From Hemerocallis citrina (lineage: Eukaryota > Streptophyta > Magnoliopsida > Asparagales > Asphodelaceae): a stretch of 64,000 bases of DNA. The translations under genes were made by a program, and so were the position numbers. This document shows, piece by piece, positions 55,874 through 64,000 of this stretch. The notes under the pieces were generated by a model. That model did no database searches. It saw only the letters and a program-made list of their open reading frames with translations, and was not told the DNA's origin. The stretch covers positions 254,923,228 to 254,987,227 of the forward strand of contig CM030358.1 of NCBI GenBank assembly GCA_017893485.1. Reading direction: 5' to 3'. Each line of letters starts with the position of its first letter. The first letter of the stretch is position 1.

Positions 55874-56394
55874 ATGTTGGTTCTTCTCCTTCCTTGTATT
55901 TTGTTTTGTTCCATTCCTTGCACCATTTGCTGTCCCCTATTTCTTGCTTTTGTTCTCATCCATTGACTCATTGCGTGGTGCATCTTTCCCTTGTCGCTCA
56001 CTTCTTCGATTCCAACTCTTTCTATTCGTTCACCTCCTTGCCTTGTTATCCTGTAAGTCTTGTGGTGTTCAGTGTTCTTCTTCGTTTTTGATACCGGTTA
56101 TTTCCTTCTTGCTTTCCATCCTGCCATCATGTACTCATTCATTATTGGATTCATTTCTTTCCTGTCTTCCATCTCCTTGGTTTCAATTCTGCCTACTCCT
56201 TCATCGTATTTATTATCTTGTGTTATTTGGATCCTTTAGATACTGTTATTCTCTTTCATGCCATCCATTTGACATCGTTGTTATCCACTCCCATCTTATT
56301 TTGGTGTTATCACCAAGTTGACTTTTCTTTGGATCCATTGTTTGTTACCCGCCCCTAAGTTACTTTACCCTGTCCTATGTACCGCCTAAGCAAA

Positions 56395-56432
56395 TTTCGA
56401 GGACGAAATTTTTGTGTAAGGTGGGTAGGATT
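56395..56432 (+). other. T2 polypurine-tract region
   Basis: aatttcgaggacgaaatt, then taaggtgggtaggat, directly before the 3' LTR. This arrangement is characteristic of Tekay/Del and related chromoviruses. Confidence 0.8.
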
Positions 56433-59400
56433 TGTAGCTCCTGTTCCCCGTATTTGTATTTTATACTGTATTTTTCTCAATTGTACTCTTTCATCTATTT
56501 GAGATCCTGTATTTTATTTCAGTTCGAATAAAATCATTATTTTTGTCTCAACTCAAATTGTGGATCGTTTTATCAATTTCATTTCTGTACCATTTGTATT
56601 GTTCTTTATGGAGAATGGACTAATCATCCTCATTCATCTCTCTAATCTCCATTTTAGTGCATTTTGATCATTTCTCCTGTTGGGCTCTTTTTGAATCGGA
56701 TCCCCTAAACTCTCAAACCCGCAAACCCGCTAACCTAGTATTTAAACCCTACCCTAACCCTAATTACCCCTTCACTGTTAAACCCTAATCAAAACTACCG
56801 CCGCTAATCACCTTCTCCAATCTCCTTCGTCTCCATCTTTCTCGCCATCAACCCATCTCCACAACTCCACCACCTACTCGACTTCCGTTCTTCGTCAACC
56901 CCACAACACCACCACCGCCTGCATCCACCACCATCACCCGAACCCAATCCACCTTCGAACCCAATTCTCGACCACCGCTCCAAACCATCGTCTTCATCCA
57001 CCCAACCTCGCAACCCGTCGCCTGTCACCGCCCCCATCACCTCGTCAGCCCTCGCCGCCTCGCCAACATCCCAACCCACTCCTCCGATCGCTCTCACCTC
57101 TGTTTCGAACCCACGAACAGAGGAGCACGCCGCCGTCGTCGCTTTCCGTCACCCTCGCTCCTCCGCCGTTGCTGCGTCGCTTCCCGACGTAGTGTCTCCG
57201 TCACTGCCGCAGTCCCCGCCATCTAAGCACCACACCGTTGCTTTCTCTCTCGCGCGCGGTTCGATCGAACGAAGGAGAACGAAGACGAAGAACGAAGAAG
57301 AAGAGGATTAGGCGGGAGCGAATCACAGCCGTCAGATCGCGCCAAGATCCGCGCTGTGATCGCTGTTTCGTGTTTCGCCCACACCGGATCCCAGACCGCT
57401 GCACCCTGTTCTGGCCTCAGATCCGCTGCTTCCCAGCGATCTGATTCGCCTGTTTTGCTGTCCCGTGTTCGTGCCGCACCGGATCCGAAGTTGCTGTCCG
57501 CTGTTCTGGGCAGATCGTGTGTGCGAGGAAAACTCGATCTTTGGTATATTTTTGCACGCGCATTTCGAGGACATTTCCGGGGATTTTTCTTATCAGTTGC
57601 TTCAACAAGCGGAGATTTTAACCGTCGATTTAAGGCAAGTAACCTTGTACATCTTATTGTCCTAGTACAAGTCTCCTTGAAATACCACATGTAGTTAGTT
57701 TGTGACTCTCCTTTGAAATATCATAGTAAAACAATTTGAACCTTCAAACTCACCAATCTAAGAGTCACAAAACTTCCTCGTATTAAATAATAATTCAATT
57801 GGACTCTTTTATCCCCTTGAACCTGTGAATCACATGGACATATGAATTAAGGACCCCTAGAAGTTGTAGACGCATATAAATTTAGTGTTTTGGCAAATTT
57901 GTGATTATTATGACTTGAAAAATATTATTATTTGCTGTTTGATTCCCATTACCATGTATTTGTGCCACATAATGGTTTTAGACACCAAATTACATAATTC
58001 TATGAAATCTACATTAGTGAATTATTTCCCCATGTTGCTGTCTGGATTTTCTTTTGCGGTTTCGACCCTCTTATCTTTGGAATTTGGACCCGAGCCCTGA
58101 ATATGAAACGTAGATCAGGATGTGTAGATGTCGATAGACTCCAAGTTGATCGAATTTGGAGCTACGGTTTAGGAGTTATGGCAGTTATACTGAAGCTGTG
58201 TCAGTAGACGCAGTTTTGCAAAACTGCTGTATAGATTTTCTTTGCAAATTATTTCAGCTGTGTAAACAGCGAGCGTTTGACTCCAAATTTTATATGTAGT
58301 TGCTGGACACCCTATAGGACATCTCCAATTTTTCTTAGAATTAATTTACATTATTTCACCCCTGTTTCACATGTATAAATACAAGAACACAAAATCTGCC
58401 TGAACAAATGTAACAAGCCGGGTTGAGGGAAAGACTATAGAGTGGACAACATAGGTAAGTGTACTCGGAAGGGGGCCCGTGTTTCCCAAGTTGTATGTTA
58501 AATGGAACTAAGTGCCACGTAAAACTAAGTGCCACGTCATGGGTGACGGGGGCCACCTCTAGAGCCTACGGGGGCCACCTCTAGAGCCCATTATATGTTT
58601 ACATGATGTATGTTTGAAATCACCTGGAACTAAGTGCCACGTAGAACTAAGTGCCACGTCATGGGTGACGGGGGCCACCTCTAGAGCCCATGGTTGATCA
58701 CCTGCTAGTTTGATGCCTGAGTACACCGCCCTATAGACTCCATTACTAGGTCTAAACGTAACTGATTTGACTGTAGCAACCATGTAGTATAATGGATGCA
58801 TGTCGTGCTACCTAGATAGTAATAACTACAAGACTTGAACTTGACACCTGTCACTTGATACTTGATGATATGATACCTGAAATATGATACCTGAGACTTA
58901 AAGCCTGGAACTTGGACTTGCCAACTTGACATATGAGACCTGACATTTGAAATAACATATGACACTAGACTTGAGTTTGACACTTGATATTTATTACCCT
59001 TATAGGTGTACCTGACATGTGTTTCACCACTAGCAGTTGTTATCCAATCTAGTTATTAAGATGTTCCCTCTTGCTAGCTAGTCTTTGAATTTGCCACTAC
59101 TTCTTATAACCTTGCTTATTCTTGATTCCAATTCTTGTTTTCCCCTTTCTTGTACTTGCTTTTACTATTTGTGGCCCTAGCTTGCACTAAGGGTATTTTC
59201 TCTTGTTTCCCCTTCGTTTTCCTGTTTATATTTTTTTTAAGCAGACTTGGGAGACAAGTTATCTGCTGGAATTGGCGAGCAGACATTTCAGGTTTTGCTT
59301 GGAGCAAGGACCTGTTGCTTTTCTTAAGGTATTTATTTCTTCTGCTGTATAAGACTTGTTCCCGAGTTTACACTTGATCCAGACATGAGAACTATTTGAA

Positions 59401-59592
59401 TATTATTATTTGTTTAAATTGTTTTCTGTTGCTTAATAAGTTATTCATGCATACTTGGTTTTATATATCTCTCTTGTTATATATGCTTGTTGTGATGCTG
59501 AGTCGATCCTACAGCTTATGGATGATTGAGAAATCATTCGCTGGGCTTAGTCATGCACTCGTATTCCGTATTTTGGGAAGCGGGGCGTGACA
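56433..59592 (+). repeat. T2 3' LTR
   Basis: 3,160 bp, near-identical to 50649-53838. It has an extra 21-bp tattaaataataattcaatt-type insertion at 57781-57801 and lacks repeat units in the CCACGTCA region and in the gatatgatacctg region. Confidence 0.92.
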
Positions 59593-60010
59593 AGAACTAT
59601 CCTACTCATGACTTGGAGTTAGCGGCAGTGATTCATGCTTTGAAGCTGTGGAGACATTATTTACTTAGGGACCGAGTGGAGATCTTTACAGACCACAAAA
59701 GTCTCAAGTACGTCTTCACCTAGAAGGAGTTAAACATGAGGCAAAGGCGTTGGCAATACCATCCTGGTTATGACATCAGTTTGCAATACCATCCTGGTAA
59801 AGTAAACTTGGTGCCAGATGCTTTGAGCAGGAGACCGAAAGTTATGTTTCTTATCTAGCAGAGTGATCTCATTGAGCAGATGAGGAGGTTAGAGCTGGAT
59901 GTTGTGTTGCCGAGTTCTGGTCGGAGTTGTTTGGCGCTCCAGCTGCAGTCATCTCTTGTTGAGCAGATTAAAGAGGTGCAGGATGGTGATGCGCAGTTGC
60001 AGGATTTTTG
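59593..60010 (+). pseudogene. T1 RNase H, C-terminal part after T2
   Basis: [43 protein letters not shown], stop (Gln, TAG), KELNMRQRRWQ, then a short duplication of QYHPG, VNLVPDALSRRP, and a linker with further stops near 59860 and 60010. It is the missing half of the domain begun at 50560, which shows T2's insertion point precisely. Confidence 0.88.
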
Positions 60011-61378
60011 AGCTTAGGTTGAGTCTGGGTCTAGGACGGACATGGTTATTCATGCAGATGGTTCGCTTCGTTTGGTTCCCAGTTGTGTGTCCCTAATGGT
60101 GAAGTACGTCAAAGGCTGCTTGAAGAAGCTCATCAGTCTTCGTATTCTATCCATCCTGGCAGTACTAAGATGTATCGGGATTTGAAGCATCATTTCTGGT
60201 GGCATGGTATGAAAAGGGATGTTGCTCGGGTTGTTTCTCAGTATTTGGTTTGCCAGCAGGTTAAGGCAGAGCATCAGAGAACCGCTGGACTTCTTCAATT
60301 GCTTTCTATTCCAGAGTGGAAGTGGAAACATATCACTATGGATTTTGTGACCACTTTGCCAAGGAGTCCTAAGGGTCATAATGCTATTTGGGTGATTATT
60401 GACCGTTTGACGAAGAGTGCTCACTTCATTTACTTTCGTGTCGGTCAGTCTACTGAGAGCCTAGCTGAGAGATATATGTAAGAGATTGTTAGACTTCATG
60501 GGGTTCCAGTCAGTATTGTATCCGACAGGGATACGAGATTTAGGTCTTAGTTCTGGGAGAGTCTTCAGAACAGTTTGGGGAGTAAATTAAAGTACAGTAC
60601 AACTTTTCATCCCCAGACTGATGAACAGTCAGAGTGGACTATTCAGATTCTTGAGGACATGTTGAGGTCCTGTATGCTTCAGTTTGGTGGATCTTGAAAG
60701 GATCATTTGCATCTTGTAGAGTTCTCGTACAATAATAGCTTTCAAACCAGTATTAAAGCTGCTCCGTTCGAAGCACTCTATGGGCGGAAGTGCAGATCGC
60801 CAGTGTGCTAGGATGACATTGGTGAAAGGCAATTGTTGGGTCCGGAGTTGATCACCAAGACAGTGGATGTTGTGGTTCAGATCAGGAAGCATTTGCAGGC
60901 AGCTCAGGATCGGCAGAAGCGATGGACCGATGTCCATCGAAGAGCTTTGGAGTTTGGTGTTGGTGACCATGTTTTCCTTAAGGTATCGCCGTGGCGCGGT
61001 GTCATTCAGTTCGGTGGTGGGGACAAGCTTAGCCCTAGGTTTATTGGACCATTTGAGGTTTTGGAGCAAGTAGGCAAGGTGGCCTATCATCTTGCTTTGC
61101 CAACAGCTTTATCAGGAGTGCACAATATTTTTCATGTCTCACAACTCAGGAGATATATCCGAGATGAGAGCCACGTGATCGACTATTCTGAGTTGACCAT
61201 TCGGCCAGATTTAACTTGTGAGATTCCGCCAGTTGCTATTGTGGATCAGCAGGAGAAAGTGCTTAAGAACAAGGTCATCAAGTTGGTTCGTGTTGCTTGG
61301 AATCCTCACTCGCCTAGTGAGTCGACTTGGGAGTTGGAGGAGGAGATTCAGCAGAAATTTTCTCATTTGTTTGGGTAG
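60011..61378 (+). pseudogene. T1 integrase with C-terminal chromodomain
   Basis: CVPNGEVRQRLLEEAHQSSYSIHPGSTKMYRDLKHHFWW is the zinc-binding N-terminus; its last Cys pair reads YLVCQQVK (first Cys to Tyr). The core has Asp in HITMDFVTTLPRSPKGHNAI, Asp in SIVSDRDTRF and Glu in EDMLRSCMLQF or the preceding SEWTIQ. Stops: 60479 (Gln), 60548 (Gln), 60697 (Trp, TGA), 60810 (Trp, TAG). The GPFEVLEQVGKVAYHLALP and HNIFHVSQLRRYI blocks follow. The chromodomain is PVAIVDQQEKVLKNKVIKLV and WNPHSPSESTWELEEEIQQK, ending HLFG at 61378. Chromodomain integrases target heterochromatin. Confidence 0.92.
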
Positions 61379-61429
61379 TTTTGTTTTGTTCTTTTGGTTG
61401 TTTTGGGGTTACCCTATGTATCTTCTTTT

Positions 61430-61470
61430 TGAATTTCGAGAACGAAATTCTTCTTGTAGGTGGGTAGGAT
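61430..61470 (+). other. T1 polypurine-tract region
   Basis: aatttcgagaacgaaattcttcttg then taggtgggtaggat, directly before the 3' LTR at 61471. Confidence 0.8.
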
Positions 61471-63384
61471 TGAAACCCATGTTTTTCATTTTGTGTATTT
61501 TGGAGTGTATTTTTCATTTTGGTGTATTTTCTCTCTTGTATTTTTTCTGAACCGTATATTTGAGTCGTTTTCAATATATATGTTCGTTTTATTTCATTTT
61601 GAGCTCTTTGTGTTTGATTAGTTGTTTCTTTTGTTTCGTTCTTCATTAGTTGTGTTCTTTCTTCATTTTGGTCACGTTCTCTTTATTTTATTTTTGAGTG
61701 TTTGAGGTGGTGGTGTTTGGTAGTGATCCTTTTTTCAATCCCATTATTGATCCCTATTTGATTACAAAAGCCATATTACCCAATCCTAGTTTGAATCCTA
61801 TTCAATTTGATCCCCATTTGTCTTATTGGGTCAACCCTATTCATGCTCCTAATAAACCCATCAACCCAAATACCCATTAACCTTATTCACCTCCTTATAT
61901 ATATCCCTACATCCCCTCACTAAAACCCTAACCCTAAAATCTAAAACCCTAGCCCCAGATCCCCCTCTCCTTGACCATCCCAACCATCTCCTACACCACC
62001 ATAACAACCCTCTTGCACCAAAAATCCCTCTCCTCTCTCGTGGTGTTCTCTTGTGGCTGCAAGCCACTTTGATCATCTCTTGCTTTAAGAAGTCTTGTTC
62101 GTGTGGAGGTTTTCGCTCTAGTTGCTTGGATTTGTTGATTCGCAGATTTTCATTCGTGGTTGTGCTCGTTACTTTTGATTTGCATCGTTCTTCATCCCCG
62201 ATTTAAGGCAAGTAACTTGTACTCCAAATCATTTGTTTGATACAAGTCAAAAAATTCACCTATAGTGTAGTTGGGTCTAGAGACGACTCTTGTTTGTATT
62301 TTGCTTGATGAATTTTGTCTCTATTGTGAAAACTTGACCATAGATAACTCATGACACAATCTTGACATTAATTAACTTAGGATTTGCCCATTCTTGATTT
62401 TGATCATGTATGTAAGACTTGTGCAAGAATTTGTATTTTGGTTGAGACCCATGTGAAATACTTGGCGTGGACATGTTAGATACCCTAATTTATGATGTTT
62501 AGACACTTGGTAGACTCGATTTCATGTTTGGGTGTGTTTGGACCAATTTTCTTGAATCTATGTCGATTTTGTTTTCAAGGGAAAAAACTGTAGTTTGTTG
62601 CTGTTCTGTTTTGGTTGCTGTTTTTGACTATTTTAAAGTGAGTATCTTGATTTTGGTATAAAATATGAGTTTTAGATAATTTCGTCTACTTTCAAACCCC
62701 TCTGACCTTGCTTGATTTTGTTTTCGTATGAGTGAGTTATGGCTGTTTTACTACAGAGGTGTCGATCTTTTGCAGATTCTTTTTTCGGTAATTTTGATGA
62801 CAAATCATTTTAAAGAACTATGCTACATATATTATTTTGATCCAAAACTTCGGTCAGTGTTTCTTTATCTAGTTAGGGATTACCCAGAATTTTGGTGAAA
62901 ATTTTTGATGAGTTTTATGTGTTGTTTCATGCTCGTTTATGAAATCTATACTTGCAGTATTTCGCTCGCTGATATGTAAAGAACCTTATTTTCACTATGA
63001 TTCCTTTTACTGTATGAAAAATATTTGTGAAATGTGAAAATTAGTATATTTTATCTATGTTCTTATCCCTTTGGCGGATTTGAATTTCATTTCACTGGTT
63101 GCGAGATACTTCAGTTTTCGTACAGCGGTGTTGGGAATTCCAGATTTTCCGAAGTGCCGTTTCTTGATGTTTTCTTATTTTTGATGACTGAACTAATTTT
63201 ACTGGAATATTATGAAACTTTATATTTTGATTCTAGACGTATAAGGGAATACCCCAGATTTTTCCTGAAATTATTTGAGAGGTTTTGATGCAGTTTTCCT
63301 GACTGTGAATTCGTTTTCTTGATACCTAGCTGAACATGTTTTCTGTTTTTAAATCTTTTTTGAGTTATGATTTTGTGAATTACT
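61471..63384 (+). repeat. T1 3' LTR, first part
   Basis: Matches 44332 to about 46213 of the 5' LTR with moderate divergence. It begins TGAAACCCATG instead of TGTAACCCCTG. GC-type donor context at 62208. Cut at 63384 by another element. Confidence 0.9.
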
Positions 63385-64000
63385 TGTTGATTCTTGATTT
63401 TGATGATCACAACACACTGCACATGTATCAATGCTAAACTTACAGGTGCTATACACAAAGGACCTACTATTATACAGCTGAACAAATGATCAAGCACAAA
63501 AGCTCCAAATAAGAGACAATGGCCAAAGCTTCGCTCAAAGACTCAAGACTCAAATCAAGATTCAAGACTCGAGACTTCAAGCTCAAATGTGTCAAATTGT
63601 TGTGTCTTGTAAAATATTGTATTTTTACTTTTGTTGAGTCTTAGTCTGATTGTAAAGCCTTGTCACACACACATACACTCACTATTTTCATAAATGTGTG
63701 TTTTTCAAAAACAACAAAAGAGTCAAAACAGTTTGATATAATTTAACTGTTGAGTACCAGTCGACTGATACCTCTGGCAGTCGACTGACAGTACAAAACT
63801 GTTTAAATTTATTCAAACTCTGACCAGTCGACTCATATGGCAACCCAGTCGACTATTCGAGTGCTTTTGACCGTTTTCTGTTTTCAAAATTGATTTTTCA
63901 AAATCAAAAGCTATAAGATCCGTTGGTTGACAGTTGGAATAACTGTCCCCCAACGTCCAGGAGATCAAACTCTATAAATAGAGTTCAGATCTCACTGAAA
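63385..64000 (+). mobile_element. LTR of a further retrotransposon (Copia/SIRE-like), truncated by the window
   Basis: Similarity to T1's LTR stops after gaattact and TGTTGATTCTTGATTTTGATG begins, a TG start. CAGTCGACTG-type palindromes occur at 63758-63855 and a TATA box CTCTATAAATAGAG near 63972. LTRs rich in CCAGTCGACTGG motifs are known from plant Copia elements, so SIRE-like is an inference. The other end lies outside the window. Confidence 0.6.

Larger units (their letters stand above)
53839..56432 (+). other. T2 internal region, non-coding
   Basis: Primer site TGGTATCAGAGC at 53849-53860, about 100 bp similar to T1's leader, then AT-rich sequence full of TTA/ATT triplets (54560-55640), a 27-30 bp minisatellite (54916-55075), a piece of initiator tRNA-Met (55819-55873), and the terminal polypurine region. 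The small minus-strand frame at 54095-54289 (MRAKSEIEEIMAEHDTPSES) has no recognised family. Confidence 0.8.
50649..59592 (+). mobile_element. T2, non-autonomous Tekay-like element without gag or pol (LARD-like)
   Basis: 8.94 kb with 3.2 kb LTRs at both ends and the 5-bp duplication AGAAC (50644-50648 and 59593-59597). T1's RNase H frame resumes after it ([23 protein letters not shown]). The LTRs differ by roughly ten substitutions plus a few indels, so T2 is young. The 2.6 kb internal part has a TGGTATCAGAGC primer site, no recognisable gag or pol, and the aatttcgaggacgaaatttttgtgtaaggtgggtagga 3' signature shared with T1. It would depend on an autonomous relative's proteins. Confidence 0.92.
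44332..64000 (+). mobile_element. Tekay/Del-like chromovirus T1 (interrupted; 3' end outside the window)
   Basis: 5' LTR 44332-47698 (3.37 kb), primer site, gag, protease, RT, RNase H, integrase with C-terminal chromodomain, polypurine region, 3' LTR from 61471. The chromodomain, the TGGTATCAGAGC primer site, the very long LTRs and the ttcgagaacgaaatt...gtgggtagga 3' signature all fit Tekay/Del. Interrupted by T2 (50649-59592) and, in the 3' LTR, by another LTR element from 63385. It inserted into Tat B gag. Many stops and catalytic losses show it is inactive. Confidence 0.9.

Overview
This window is nuclear DNA of a flowering plant, probably a eudicot. The evidence is plant-type transposable elements of almost every major class, spliceosomal intron signals and no compact gene order. 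I see no intact host gene. Nearly all of the 64 kb is transposon sequence, much of it nested, with ages that can be ordered from insertion relationships. The species cannot be named from the sequence.

Layout. 1-4.8 kb: a near full-length but broken PIF/Harbinger transposase (minus strand), then a broken plant-mobile-domain (MAIL/PMD) gene copy (minus strand). 4.8-14.6 kb: a 5'-truncated L1-type LINE (plus strand) split by two related 3.3 kb solo LTRs in opposite orientations, each with 5-bp target duplications. 15.0-19.8 kb: two Copia-type units (minus strand) in an LTR-internal-LTR-internal-LTR array. Both encode only gag and protease, so this is a gag-only, non-autonomous lineage. 19.8-38.2 kb: a hAT transposon converted into a large palindrome (two arms of about 2.33 kb, spacer about 250 bp). 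Each arm carries the same nested 0.92 kb MITE, and the left arm is split by a 13.5 kb Ty3/Gypsy element of the Tat (Retand/Ogre-like) clade. That element has gag, PR, RT, RNase H, a second archaeal-type RNase H and INT on the plus strand, a three-exon antisense gene, and a 120-bp satellite array with a four-monomer higher-order repeat. 38.75-44.33 kb: a second, gag-only Tat-like element (minus strand), rich in tandem repeats. 44.33 kb to the end: a Tekay/Del-like chromovirus (T1) with 3.4 kb LTRs, whose RNase H region is split by an 8.9 kb element (T2). T2 has near-identical 3.2 kb LTRs and no gag or pol (LARD-like). A further Copia/SIRE-like LTR starts inside T1's 3' LTR and runs off the window.

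How the parts work together. Several autonomous/non-autonomous pairings are visible: T1-like with T2 (shared primer site, polypurine region and LTR architecture) and Tat A with Tat B (related gag, LTR and a shared 115-119 bp repeat). The strongest items for a second look are: a 55-nt, 51/55-matching piece of initiator tRNA-Met inside T2, an element whose primer site matches that same tRNA; the 120-bp satellite higher-order array inside Tat A; the hAT palindrome; two apparent spliceosomal introns in the T1 gag/protease region; and tRNA-like modules conserved inside the 3.3 kb solo LTRs. In-frame stops across all elements are overwhelmingly at Trp, Gln or Arg codons (G:C to A:T transitions), as expected for methylated, silenced repeats.
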